A stretch of DNA of 64,000 bases, taken from Streptomyces sp. KL109B (GTDB lineage: Bacteria > Actinomycetota > Actinomycetes > Streptomycetales > Streptomycetaceae). Under the pieces are notes generated by a model. The model was not told the origin of the DNA. It did not search any database and was given only the letters and a program-made list of their open reading frames with translations. A program made the translations under genes and the position numbers. The stretch covers positions 124,001 through 188,000 of the forward strand of contig NZ_JASERL010000013.1 in assembly GCF_030766935.1 (NCBI RefSeq). Reading direction: 5' to 3'. This document shows positions 33,351-41,860 of the stretch, in pieces (the stretch's first letter is position 1; each line of letters begins with the position of its first letter).

Positions 33351-34445
33351 TCAGAAGCTCTCGGGCTCTCCTGCCGGGGCGGCGCCGTTCGTGCGGGCTC
33401 CGAAGGACGGGGCCGCGAAGCGGCGGCGTATCTCCTCCGCGGCCACCACGTCCTTGAGGGCCACGGCCATGGACACCTGCTCGGCGAGCAGCGGCACGGC
33501 ATCGTCGCCCGGGGCGAGGCCGATGCGGCGGAGGAGTTCGCCGAACACGTCCGCCGGTGAAGGCGCGGGCGGAGGCGGCTGCGGCTGCGACGGTGGCTGG
33601 GGCCCGGCTTCGGGCGGTGCTGCGGAGTCGGGCGCGAAGAGCGGTGTGAAGGCCTCCGGCACCAGATAGCGGAAGTGTTCGTCGACGTCCTTGCCGTTCG
33701 CCGCCGAGGCGAGTTTCGCCAGCAGCCCGAGGTCCTTGACGGTCTTCTCCACGTGGTCGTCGTTCTTGGCGAGCCACCACACGACCGCGCTGCCCGTGCT
33801 CTGCAGCACGTCGTCACCGAGGTAGGCGCGCTTGTTCTGCTCGTAGGCGCGCTGCTGTTCCCAGAGCGCCACGTCCTTGCGGATTGCTGCCAGCCGGTCC
33901 AGGCGCGTCCGGTCGGCCTCGGAGAGCGTGAGTTCGACGTCGAGGGCCATGGCGAGCACATGGCCCTCGCGGACCGGTTCCATCGAGGCGAGGAATCCGC
34001 TGAGTTCGTGCTGGACCAGGGACGCCCGGCCCGGCTCCATCGTGGCGGTGACCGCGGAGGCCCGCTGGAGCACCGACTCCACGGCGATGGCTCCCGGGTC
34101 GACGACCACCGAACCCGCCCCGGGATCTGTGGGGCACCACCGGACATTGGCGCTGAACCGGAAGTCGTAGTCCTCGGTGTTGCTCGGGAGGGACACCCGG
34201 TGGACGCGCACCTCGCGCCGCTCGACCGGGGGCGCGGGCCGCTCCGGCAGCGTGTGCTCCGGGAACCGCTCGCGCAGAGCGGTACGCCGGGTGAGCGTCA
34301 CCGCCGTCGCACCGGCCGCGAGCAGCACCGCGATCGCGCCGAGCCATGTCCACACCGGCCAGTGCAGCCCGAGGCCGAGGATGAGCGTGAGTAGGGCGCC
34401 GATGACGCTGACGAAGACGGACACGGTCTTCTGGCCTGAACTCAT
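33351..34445 (-). CDS. membrane-anchored protein, last gene of TIR/NTPase cluster
   Basis: A 364-aa protein from ATG 34445 (MSSGQKTVSVFVSVIGALLT). Two N-terminal transmembrane helices (about 7-27 and 31-50) form a hairpin, leaving the rest probably cytoplasmic. The soluble part (70-235) has alternating beta strands then charged helices (ALDVELTLSEADRTRLDRLA, ALWEQQRAYEQNKRAYLGDD), a layout reminiscent of SPFH/band-7 proteins though not clearly assignable. A Pro-rich linker (about 280-305) leads to a helical tail. The ATG overlaps the NTPase stop by 4 bp. It may anchor or execute the response at the membrane; this is inference. Confidence 0.7.
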   Translation of the reverse strand: MSSGQKTVSVFVSVIGALLTLILGLGLHWPVWTWLGAIAVLLAAGATAVTLTRRTALRERFPEHTLPERPAPPVERREVRVHRVSLPSNTEDYDFRFSANVRWCPTDPGAGSVVVDPGAIAVESVLQRASAVTATMEPGRASLVQHELSGFLASMEPVREGHVLAMALDVELTLSEADRTRLDRLAAIRKDVALWEQQRAYEQNKRAYLGDDVLQSTGSAVVWWLAKNDDHVEKTVKDLGLLAKLASAANGKDVDEHFRYLVPEAFTPLFAPDSAAPPEAGPQPPSQPQPPPPAPSPADVFGELLRRIGLAPGDDAVPLLAEQVSMAVALKDVVAAEEIRRRFAAPSFGARTNGAAPAGEPESF

Positions 34446-36340
34446 GTGACCGGCACCTCCTGACGGTGGGCGCGAGCGGCGAATGCGGTGCTCTGGGCCT
34501 GGTTGATCGCGTGCAGCAGTCGCGCGGCGAGCGCCGGTGACGTGGTCCGCCGCGCGTCCGCGTACAGGCGGGAGGCGATCGCGTACTTCGAGAGCGACGC
34601 ATCGGTCAGGATCCGCAGCACCGCGTCGGTGAGGCGGGCGTCCTGGGTGCCGTCCGCCCGGAGTAGCCAGGCGCGTGCCGCGGGCCCCCACTCGGCGGGT
34701 TCCAGCAGGAACGCCCGGTCCCAGCAGGCGGTCACCCACTCACGCGGGGAGCGTTGCAGCAGGAACCCCGGTGGCAGGTCCGGGAGTTGGAGGAAGAGGC
34801 GGGCGTCGGCGCGGTGGTGATCGGTGTTCCGGGTCGTGGCGAGGCGGAAGAGCAGGCGGCGCAGGATCCTGGCGTCCTGGTCGGCGAAGCGCAGCAGGGC
34901 CAGCGCCGCGACGCCGCGGGTTTCCGGGTCCCGCCTCGCGAGGTGATGCAGTCGGACCAGCGCGGCGTCGGGACGGTGGATCGACAGGACCTTCTCGCAG
35001 ACCTCGATGAGGACGGCGCGCAGCGGGTCCGTCACCGGGGACCTGCTCCAGTCGTACATCTGCCGCAGGAAGACCCGGCCGTGTTCCTCGTCGAGGACGC
35101 CGTGTCTGAGGGCCTGGGCCGCCGCGGTCACCTCGGGCGCGCGGGGCGCCGGGGATGCGGTCCACTGCTCGATCAGGCGGGTGACCAGGGTGGTCTCGCC
35201 GACGGAGAGGCACAGCGCGGTGAAGCGGCCGACCATCCGGGCGCGCGGCTCGGCGGGCATTGGCGTCTTCCTGAGGGTGGCGCAGAACCATTCGCGCAGC
35301 GTCTCCCGTAAGTGCGGGAGGTTGGCCCAGAAGTACCGCAGCGTGGCCTCAGCGAAGCCACGGCGCTCGAACCGCACGCGACCGTCGGCGGTGAGGCGCG
35401 CCTTCAGCGGGTCGAGGCGCTCGGTCAGCCCCGGGTGCTCCAGCATCGGACGGTCGTCGTCCGCGGAGCCCACCCTGCGCAGCAGTAGCGCCGCGGATGC
35501 GTGGACGGCTTCCGCGGGAGCGTCCTCCAGCAGGGCCGAGGCCAGCAGGAGGGCCCGCTGTCGGCCCTCCGGCAGGTCCGGCAGCAGGGCGTCGAGCGTC
35601 GCGCTGTGATCTGCCCGGCTCGCGAGCGCGGTACGCAGCCAGTCGTGGAAGGTGTCCGTGGGCTGTCCCGCGGCCCGTGCCTCGGCGATCCGGCCGACGA
35701 GCCGGGCCAGCTCTCCCATCGCGGGCCGCGTGGCCAGGTGGGTGCGGGCCTCGTCGGGCAGCGGTGACCACAGGCCGTCGTCGATGCCGTGACTGCGCAG
35801 GTGCCTGGCAAAGGCCTCCTTCGTGTCCGGGCGGCCGATCCAGGTGCGGACGAACTCACTGGGCAGATCGTCCTCGAAGCGGTGCGGGAGCACGACGGCC
35901 AGGAACGCGGACCTGCGCAGGAGTTCATGGCGGAAACCGGACAGCTCCCGGCGTACGGCCTGCCAGAGAGGAACGTCCGCGGTCGACAGGTCGAGCAGGA
36001 TGCGGTCCCCCGCGCCGATCAGGTCGGCCGACAGGCAGGAGCCTTCGCCGTCCGGCACCTCCGGATTGAGTTCGTGGTACGCCCCGCGATCCGACGGAAG
36101 CTCGCACAGCAGGACACGCGCGGCGGCGCTGCGGCCGCAGCCCTGGGCGCCGTGCAGGAACACCGTGTGCTCCGACTCCAAGGTGTCGTACGCGGCGTTC
36201 ATCCGCTCCGGGCGTGCGAACTGCCGTTGCAGACGCTCCAGTTGGTCTTCGGCCACGTGGCGAGGCGCGGCCGTGGGCGGGTCGAGGAGCTGGGTGCCGT
36301 TGAAGTAGTTGTTGTAGTTGTTGTACGTGTCGCCGCTCAT
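34442..36340 (-). CDS. STAND-like NTPase with R-type Walker A
   Basis: A 632-aa protein from ATG 36340. The first 17 residues (MSGDTYNNYNNYFNGTQ) are Asn/Tyr-rich and prion-like. A nucleotide-binding region follows, with VFLHGAQGCGRSAAARVLLC (residues 60-79) where the Walker A Lys is Arg70, and DRILLDLSTADVP as a Walker B-like strand. The rest is a long helical repeat region (LLLASALLEDAPAEAVHASA, GVAALALLRFADQDARILRR) of the kind used as a sensor in STAND proteins. No named sensor domain is recognised. It overlaps the TIR gene upstream and the membrane-protein gene downstream by 4 bp each. Probable role: signal-gated switch that controls the TIR partner. Confidence 0.7.
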   Translation of the reverse strand: MSGDTYNNYNNYFNGTQLLDPPTAAPRHVAEDQLERLQRQFARPERMNAAYDTLESEHTVFLHGAQGCGRSAAARVLLCELPSDRGAYHELNPEVPDGEGSCLSADLIGAGDRILLDLSTADVPLWQAVRRELSGFRHELLRRSAFLAVVLPHRFEDDLPSEFVRTWIGRPDTKEAFARHLRSHGIDDGLWSPLPDEARTHLATRPAMGELARLVGRIAEARAAGQPTDTFHDWLRTALASRADHSATLDALLPDLPEGRQRALLLASALLEDAPAEAVHASAALLLRRVGSADDDRPMLEHPGLTERLDPLKARLTADGRVRFERRGFAEATLRYFWANLPHLRETLREWFCATLRKTPMPAEPRARMVGRFTALCLSVGETTLVTRLIEQWTASPAPRAPEVTAAAQALRHGVLDEEHGRVFLRQMYDWSRSPVTDPLRAVLIEVCEKVLSIHRPDAALVRLHHLARRDPETRGVAALALLRFADQDARILRRLLFRLATTRNTDHHRADARLFLQLPDLPPGFLLQRSPREWVTACWDRAFLLEPAEWGPAARAWLLRADGTQDARLTDAVLRILTDASLSKYAIASRLYADARRTTSPALAARLLHAINQAQSTAFAARAHRQEVPVT

Positions 36341-37047
36341 CGACGCTCATCGTCCTTGCGGCCGAAGGTGTGGTGGTTGGTGTTGTCGCCCTCGGCGTAG
36401 CTTGCGCCGTCGCCGGACTGGTTGACCGTCCGGTGGCTTGGCCCGATGTGGATGCCGTTGTGGTGGGGGCTGTTGTTGTTGATGTCGCCTGCCACCGTGT
36501 CCGACTGGACGAGGAAACCGCGGTTGTCTCCTGTCGACGTGTTGGTGGTGCTCCCCGGATCGGGCCGCCGCTTCACGCGGTCCTTGTCGCTGGCCGCGAG
36601 CTCGGGCACCAGTGTGGCCAGGGCGTCTCCGATGCGCTTGAGGTCGTGGGCGTTGGACTGGTGGTCGTAACGCAGCGTCTGGCAGTCCGCCAAGTGGGCC
36701 AAGGGATCCGGAAGTTGGTCGCGGCTCGGGCGCTCCGTCCGGCGGCCGACCAGGATGGGGATGACGCGGATCCCGTTGGCGAAGGCCTCGAGGATTTCCT
36801 TGCGCACCCAGTCCTCGGGGCGCCGCAGTCCGGGGTGCTGCGCCCAGCCCGGACCGATGAGCGCCAGAAGGGCGCCGCTGCGGCGGACGCCGTGGATCAG
36901 GCTTTGGTCGAAGGGCGCCCCCGGCGGGATGTCCTTGCTCGCGCGGAACACCCGGTCGGCGCCGAACCGGGCCGACAGCGCGCTTTCGAGGGTGGCGGAG
37001 AACTGTTCCCCGTCGCCGGTGCGGTAGTTGATGAAGACGTCGGGCAT
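36337..37047 (-). CDS. TIR-domain protein with Asn-rich amyloid-like tail
   Basis: A 236-aa protein from ATG 37047, AGGAGG 9 nt upstream. Residues 1-150 form a TIR domain: strand A VFINYRTGDG, BB-loop region RASKDIPPGAPFDQ, LLALIGPGW, and EDWVRKEILEAF, where Glu84 occupies the position of the NADase catalytic Glu. A Ser/Thr linker leads to a tail (173-236) rich in Asn, Gly and His: FLVQSDTVAGDINNN then NGIHIGPSHRTVNQSGDG. FLVQSDTVAGDI resembles RHIM-like bacterial amyloid signalling motifs. It is the first gene of the overlapping trio. Likely an NAD-cleaving effector or signal generator, by family; not proven here. Confidence 0.78.
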   Translation of the reverse strand: MPDVFINYRTGDGEQFSATLESALSARFGADRVFRASKDIPPGAPFDQSLIHGVRRSGALLALIGPGWAQHPGLRRPEDWVRKEILEAFANGIRVIPILVGRRTERPSRDQLPDPLAHLADCQTLRYDHQSNAHDLKRIGDALATLVPELAASDKDRVKRRPDPGSTTNTSTGDNRGFLVQSDTVAGDINNNSPHHNGIHIGPSHRTVNQSGDGASYAEGDNTNHHTFGRKDDERR

Positions 37048-37130
37048 GGCGGAATCGCCTCCTGGTCGGATGGGACGGGCGGGTGCGAGTCGGGCGGATG
37101 GGAGCCGGTCGGGCTTCGTGCGGCGACCGC

Positions 37131-38360
37131 TCAGGTGGGCTCGACGAGCTGCGCCGCGGCGAGCTGCGGCGCGATGGCCCGGTAGGCGGGGTGACGGTGG
37201 AACCGGGCGAGGGTCCGGGTGAGGCGGTGCACGTCCAGGGACACCGTCGCCGACGCGACCGTGCCGAGGGCGGGCAGCAGGTCCGCCGTGTGCGCGCACG
37301 CCGTGTCGATGTCGCCGCTGAGGGCATGGGCCAGCGCGCGCCGGGTGCCGTAGCGGGCGAGCGTGCGCAGCGCCGAGGCGGGGACGCGCGCGAGTTCGCG
37401 GTCAAGAACGGAGGCGGCGGCCTGTGGGCGGCCCAGGTCGACGAGGCACCACCCGGTGACCATGGCCGCGGGGTCGGTGAGATGGGAGGTGCCGAGGAGA
37501 GTGGCACGCGCGGGATCGGCCGCTGCCGGGACGTCGGCGGTCAGCAGCGCGCGGGCGGTGTCGAGGTCGCGCATGCAGGCGTCGTGGTCGCCCGCCAAGG
37601 CGTGGCCTTGCGCCGCGCGTTGGGCGGCCAGGCCGCGGATCCGCGGCGGCAGTCGGCCGTCCCGCGCGGGCTCGACGAGCGCGACGGTGTCACCGGCCGC
37701 ACCGCGGTAGTACGTGATGAGGGCGCGGCGTACGAGAGCGTAGGACGCGAGGTCGTGGTCTTCCCCCGCCGCGGCGAGCTCCACGGCGTCGCCGGTCCAG
37801 CGGAGCGCCGCCTCGTCGTCGCCCGCCTCCTGGGCCATCCACCCGGTGAACTCGGCGAAACGGGCGGCCGCCCGGTACAGCGCCCGGCTCGTACGGCCGC
37901 CCGCGTCGGCGGCCAGCGCCGCGACGGACCGAGTCTGCTCGGTGAGCGGGGCCAGCAGGGCGGAGGGCGGTGTCACCTGCCCCATCTGCCGGTAGTGCGC
38001 GAGGAGCGACAGCGTGATCTCCGGCAGCGATGCCGCGGCCGACGGCTCGTCGTGGGAGGGCGTGGCGGCCGCGCGCGGCGCCGAGGCCAGGGACAGGACG
38101 GAGGCCGCGCCCACGGTCATGACTCCACGCCGCGAAGGTGGTTGTTCCGGCGGTACGAGTGCGGTCAGCCGGCCACCGGCGCCGAGGGCCGTGTCGCACA
38201 GCCGGGCGAACTCGGCGCTCGCCCGCTTGTGACCCGTCTCGACCTTGCTGATCTGGCCCTTGCTGTAATGCACGGCGGAAGACAGGTCGGCCAGCGTCAG
38301 TTCCGCGGCCATGCGCAGGCGGCGCAGTTCGGCGCCGAACGCGGGTGCCCGCTCCAGCAT
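37131..38360 (-). CDS. XRE-family regulator with TPR-like C-terminal domain
   Basis: A 409-aa regulator from ATG 38360. The N-terminal HTH (about 9-65) reads ELRRLRMAAELTLADLSSAV and KGQISKVETGHKRASAEFAR. Residues ~85-100 are Ala-rich (ASVLSLASAPRAAATP), then a long all-helical TPR-like region (RAAARFAEFTGWMAQEAGDD, LDTARALLTADVPAAADP) ends near the C-terminus. This HTH-plus-TPR form is common in Streptomyces, where the TPRs may bind a peptide or small ligand. It lies 83 bp upstream of the TIR gene on the same strand, so it may control or belong to the module; it is divergent from priA with 282 bp between. Confidence 0.82.
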   Translation of the reverse strand: MLERAPAFGAELRRLRMAAELTLADLSSAVHYSKGQISKVETGHKRASAEFARLCDTALGAGGRLTALVPPEQPPSRRGVMTVGAASVLSLASAPRAAATPSHDEPSAAASLPEITLSLLAHYRQMGQVTPPSALLAPLTEQTRSVAALAADAGGRTSRALYRAAARFAEFTGWMAQEAGDDEAALRWTGDAVELAAAGEDHDLASYALVRRALITYYRGAAGDTVALVEPARDGRLPPRIRGLAAQRAAQGHALAGDHDACMRDLDTARALLTADVPAAADPARATLLGTSHLTDPAAMVTGWCLVDLGRPQAAASVLDRELARVPASALRTLARYGTRRALAHALSGDIDTACAHTADLLPALGTVASATVSLDVHRLTRTLARFHRHPAYRAIAPQLAAAQLVEPT

Positions 38361-38642
38361 GTTCCCCCCTCATGCCCGACATCGGTGACTCGCCCGGGGT
38401 GCCTGTCGTCGGCAGCCAGCGTCGGCCTCCGGCGCCGACACGAGCAAGGCCACGGCCGGTGTTTCCCGTTTCCAGTTGGGATACCGGGCAGAGCCGGAAC
38501 GCGACGCCCGTGTGCGGTGCGCAGTCCGGATCACGGGCGGATTTGGCCGGACGGGCGGTGTTGCGGGGACAGCGGGCACGTGGTGGGGCGGGCGATCCGG
38601 CGGCCCGGCCCGATGTCGGTGCCCTCTGGTAGGAATGCACGT

Positions 38643-40793
38643 GTGAGCAGCGAGAACGACAAGGGCGAAGAGGCCGGGGGTGGCGGGCCGGAGCAGCTTG
38701 CGTTGATTCGGGAGAGTGTGCGCAAGGCGAAGGTGCCGAAGGCGAAGCCGCGGACGTGGCGGGGGGCGCCGTTGGCCGAGGAGTTGCCGGTGGCGCGGGT
38801 GCTCGTGGACAAGGGGGTGCTGCATCTCGACCGGTACTTCGAGTACGCGGTGCCGAAGGAGTTGGACGAGGTCGCGCAGCCCGGGGTGCGGGTGCGCGTG
38901 CGGTTCGGGGCGGGGAACCGGAATGTGCAAGGCGGGCGGCGTGAGGGGGGTGGGTTGATCGACGGGTTTCTCATCGAGCGGGTGGCCGAGGCTGAGTATC
39001 AGGGGCCGCTTGCCGCGTTGGCGCAGGTGGTGTCGCCGGAGCGGGTGCTGGACGAGGAGTTGCTGGGGCTGACGAGGGCCGTCGCCGACCGGTACGCGGG
39101 GAGCCTCGCGGATGTGTTGCAGCTGGCGATTCCGCCGCGGCACGGGAAGGCCGAGGCTCGGGAGTTTCCCGCTCCGCCCGCGCCGCCCGCGGCTCCTGAG
39201 GCCGGGTCGTGGGTGCGGTACGAGCGGGGGGCCGATCTGATCGGGTCGCTGGCCGCGGGCGGGTCGCCGCGGGCGGTGTGGACGGCGTTGCCCGGTCCTG
39301 AGTGGGCCGGGGAGATCGCGCGGGCCGTGCGGGCCACGTTGGCCTCGGGGCGGGGGGCGTTGGTCGTCGTGCCGACGGTGCGGCTCGCGGCGCGGGTCGA
39401 CGCGGCGCTGCGGGAGGAGTTGGGGGAGGGGCAGCACGCGTTGCTGACGGCCGACGCCGGGCAGCAGCGGCGGTACAGCGAGTGGCTTGCCGTGCGGCGG
39501 GGCGCCGTGCGGGCCGTGGTGGGGACCAGGGCCGCCATGTTCGCTCCGGTGCGGGACCTCGGGCTTGTGGTGGTGTGGGAGGACGGGGACCAGCACCACA
39601 GCGATGACCGGGCGCCGTTTCCGCATGTGCGGGAGGTGTTGGAGCTGCGGGCCGCGCGCGACAAGTGCGCTTTCTTGTTGGGGAGTTGGAGTTGCACGGT
39701 GGAGGCCGCCCAGCTTGTACGTAGCGGGTGGGCGGCTGCTGTGAGTGCGTCGCGGGATGTCGTACGGCGGGTGGCTCCGCTCGTACGCACCGTGGGGGAC
39801 CGGGAAGTGGCGCGGGACGAGGCCGCGCGGGCCGCCCGGCTGCCGAGTCTCGCGTGGGAGGTGGCGCGGGGCGCGCTGCGTGAAGGGCCCGTCCTTGTGC
39901 AGGTGCCCAGGCGGGGGTACGTGCCGCGGCTCGCGTGTCAGCGGTGTCGCGAGCCCGCCCGGTGCGGGCAGTGTGCCGGGCCGTTGGAGGCGCGGGAGGC
40001 GACCGGGGGGCTCGCGTGCGGGTGGTGCGGGCGTGAGGAGGAGCGTTGGCAGTGTGCCGAGTGCGGGGGGACGCGGTTGCGGGCGCAGGTGGTCGGGGCG
40101 CGGCGTACCGCTGAGGAGTTGGGGCGGGCGTTCGCCGCGGTGCCGGTGCGGACGTCGGGGCGGGAGCAGGTGTTGGACACGGTGTCCGGGGAGCCGGCGC
40201 TGGTCGTGAGCACGCCGGGGGCGGAGCCGGTGGCCGAGGGCGGGTACGCGGCGGCGTTGCTGCTCGACGGGTGGGCGATGTTGGGGCGGGCCGATCTGCG
40301 GGCCGGGGAGGAGGCGCTGAGGCGGTGGGTCGCGGCGGCTTCGTTGGTGCGGTCGCAGGAGGCGGGGGGCGCGGTGGTCGTGGTGGCCGAGCCGACGCTT
40401 CGGCCGGTGCAGGCGCTTGTGCGGTGGGATCCCGTGGGGCATGCGGTGCGGGAGCTGGGGGACCGGGCCGAGCTCGGGTTTCCGCCGGTGTCGCGGATGG
40501 CGGCGGTGACGGGGACGGCGGAGGCGGTGGCCGGGTTCATGGGGGCGGTCGAACTTCCGGGGGACGCGGAGGTGTTGGGGCCGGTTCCGGTGCCGGAGGC
40601 GGTACCGGGTGGGGCGGGTCGGAGGGGTGGCGGGGCGCCGGTGGGGGAGCGGTGGGAGCGGGTGCTGGTGCGGGTCCCTCCGGGGAGTGGGGCGGTGTTG
40701 GCGCGGGCCTTGAAGCAGGCGCAGGCGGCGAGGATGGCGAGGGGGGTGGGGGAGCCGGTGCGGGTGCGGGTGGATCCGCTGGATATTGGGTGA
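38643..40793 (+). CDS. priA: primosomal protein N' (PriA-like, helicase motifs degenerate)
   Basis: A 716-aa PriA homologue from GTG 38643 (MSSENDKGEEAGGGGPEQLA). The N-terminal DNA-binding domain (VARVLVDKGVLHLDRYFEYA) and the zinc-binding Cys cluster (CQRCREPARCGQCAG, CGWCGRE, CAECGG) are kept. The helicase core is degenerate: TALPGPEWAGEI replaces the Walker A GVTGSGKTE, and VVWEDGDQHHSD replaces the DEEH box. This loss is typical of actinobacterial PriA, which may serve in primosome assembly without unwinding. It normally follows metK; here a 5-kb minus-strand cluster separates them. Confidence 0.9.
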   Translation: MSSENDKGEEAGGGGPEQLALIRESVRKAKVPKAKPRTWRGAPLAEELPVARVLVDKGVLHLDRYFEYAVPKELDEVAQPGVRVRVRFGAGNRNVQGGRREGGGLIDGFLIERVAEAEYQGPLAALAQVVSPERVLDEELLGLTRAVADRYAGSLADVLQLAIPPRHGKAEAREFPAPPAPPAAPEAGSWVRYERGADLIGSLAAGGSPRAVWTALPGPEWAGEIARAVRATLASGRGALVVVPTVRLAARVDAALREELGEGQHALLTADAGQQRRYSEWLAVRRGAVRAVVGTRAAMFAPVRDLGLVVVWEDGDQHHSDDRAPFPHVREVLELRAARDKCAFLLGSWSCTVEAAQLVRSGWAAAVSASRDVVRRVAPLVRTVGDREVARDEAARAARLPSLAWEVARGALREGPVLVQVPRRGYVPRLACQRCREPARCGQCAGPLEAREATGGLACGWCGREEERWQCAECGGTRLRAQVVGARRTAEELGRAFAAVPVRTSGREQVLDTVSGEPALVVSTPGAEPVAEGGYAAALLLDGWAMLGRADLRAGEEALRRWVAAASLVRSQEAGGAVVVVAEPTLRPVQALVRWDPVGHAVRELGDRAELGFPPVSRMAAVTGTAEAVAGFMGAVELPGDAEVLGPVPVPEAVPGGAGRRGGGAPVGERWERVLVRVPPGSGAVLARALKQAQAARMARGVGEPVRVRVDPLDIG

Positions 40794-40822
40794 GCGGGGG
40801 CGTGGGGTGCGCCCCCCTGACC

Positions 40823-40893
40823 GGTGCCGTGGCCGACGCCGTCCGCGGGTGCGCCTCTGCCTGGTGCCGTGGCTGACGCCGTCCGCGGGTGCG
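40823..40893 (+). repeat. Two direct repeats of 31 bp after priA
   Basis: Copies at 40823-40853 and 40863-40893 differ at one base (GTGGCCGACG versus GTGGCTGACG), with a 40-bp period. They lie in the 221-bp gap between convergent priA and the CcdA-like gene. No function is recognised. Confidence 0.8.
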
Positions 40894-40907
40894 GCCTGCA
40901 CCGGGGG

Positions 40908-40954
40908 CCGCCTTGCCCACCCTGCCGCCCTTGGCGGCAGATTGCCCAAGGCGG
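40908..40954. terminator. Nested hairpin between convergent priA and ccdA-like genes
   Basis: An inner 8-bp stem CTGCCGCC/GGCGGCAG with a CTT loop (40922-40940) is enclosed by CCGCCTTG (40908) and CAAGGCGG (40947). The position suits a bidirectional terminator. Confidence 0.65.
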
Positions 40955-41014
40955 GAGGCGCCGATCGTCGTGGGTGGGGAGGTGGGGTGTGGTGTCGCCT
41001 CGGTCGGGGTGGGG

Positions 41015-41860
41015 CTATTTGTGTTTGGTGGTGCGGAGTTGGCGGATTGTGTGGATCAGGGTGTATGTCGCGATGAGGGCGGCGATGGCGGCTGCCGTCA
41101 GGAGCAGGGTGGTGTCCGAGACGGTCGCGCCCAGGTCGGAGACCCTCTCCTCCAGGGCGAATTCGGTGTCCGTGCTCAGCAGGGACGGGAGCGCGGACGT
41201 GCCGTCGAAGGTGAGGAAGAGGATGCCGAGGGCGATGAACAGGGTGCCGCCGATCGTTGAGGTGGTGTGCAGGCGGATGCGGCCGCCCACCCGCACCTCC
41301 CGGCCGCGCAGCCAGCGTTTGCGGCCCAGGTCGTAGCGGTCCCACAGCAGGGCGAGGAAGAAGATCGGGACGGCCATGCCCAGGGCGTACACCGCCAGCA
41401 GCAGTCCGCCGTGCAGCGGGCTCCCGTCGACCGCGGCGACCGTGAGGATGCCGCCGAGGATCGGGCCCGCGCAGAATCCCGCGAGGCCGTAGACCGCGCC
41501 CAGGGCGAACACGGAGAGGGCCGTACCCGTACGTCGTTGTCCCGCGGCCCGCGCCAGGCGGCGCGAGCCGAAGCCGAAGCCGGCGATCTGCGCGACGCCG
41601 AGCACGATCAGCAGCCAGCCGCCCGCCGTGACCAGCAGGTCGCGCTGCCCGTAGAAGAGGCGGCTGGCGAAGGAGCCGGCCACGCCGAGCGGCACAAGCG
41701 TCAGACACAGGCCCACGTAGAACACGGCGGTGCGGGCGAGGAGGCGGGTGCGGCTCGTGAAGGAGTACGCGAAGAACGCGGGGAGGAGGAGCGCGCTGCA
41801 GGGGCTGAGCAGGGCCAGGAGGCCGCCGAGGAAGGCCGCCAGGAGGCCGATGTCATTCAT
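41015..41860 (-). CDS. CcdA/DsbD-like thiol-disulfide transport membrane protein
   Basis: A 281-aa polytopic protein with about seven helices, from ATG 41860 (MNDIGLLAAFLGGLLALLSP). Two Cys at conserved places, Cys21 in LSPCSALLLPAF and one in LAGFCAGPILGGIL, match the pair that CcdA uses to carry electrons across the membrane. It overlaps the DsbA-like gene upstream by 8 bp. Together they probably keep an extracytoplasmic thiol enzyme reduced. An Ala/Thr-rich C-terminal helix pair extends beyond the classic CcdA core. Confidence 0.85.
   Translation of the reverse strand: MNDIGLLAAFLGGLLALLSPCSALLLPAFFAYSFTSRTRLLARTAVFYVGLCLTLVPLGVAGSFASRLFYGQRDLLVTAGGWLLIVLGVAQIAGFGFGSRRLARAAGQRRTGTALSVFALGAVYGLAGFCAGPILGGILTVAAVDGSPLHGGLLLAVYALGMAVPIFFLALLWDRYDLGRKRWLRGREVRVGGRIRLHTTSTIGGTLFIALGILFLTFDGTSALPSLLSTDTEFALEERVSDLGATVSDTTLLLTAAAIAALIATYTLIHTIRQLRTTKHK

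Noticed and set aside
36337-37047. TIR gene as a remnant of an insertion sequence or prophage
   Set aside because: No transposase, integrase, att-like repeats or tRNA flank it; only context suggests acquisition.
38370-41708. An 1112-codon minus-strand frame across priA and the 3' gap
   Set aside because: Low-complexity Pro/Arg/His-rich translation antisense to priA; no motif.
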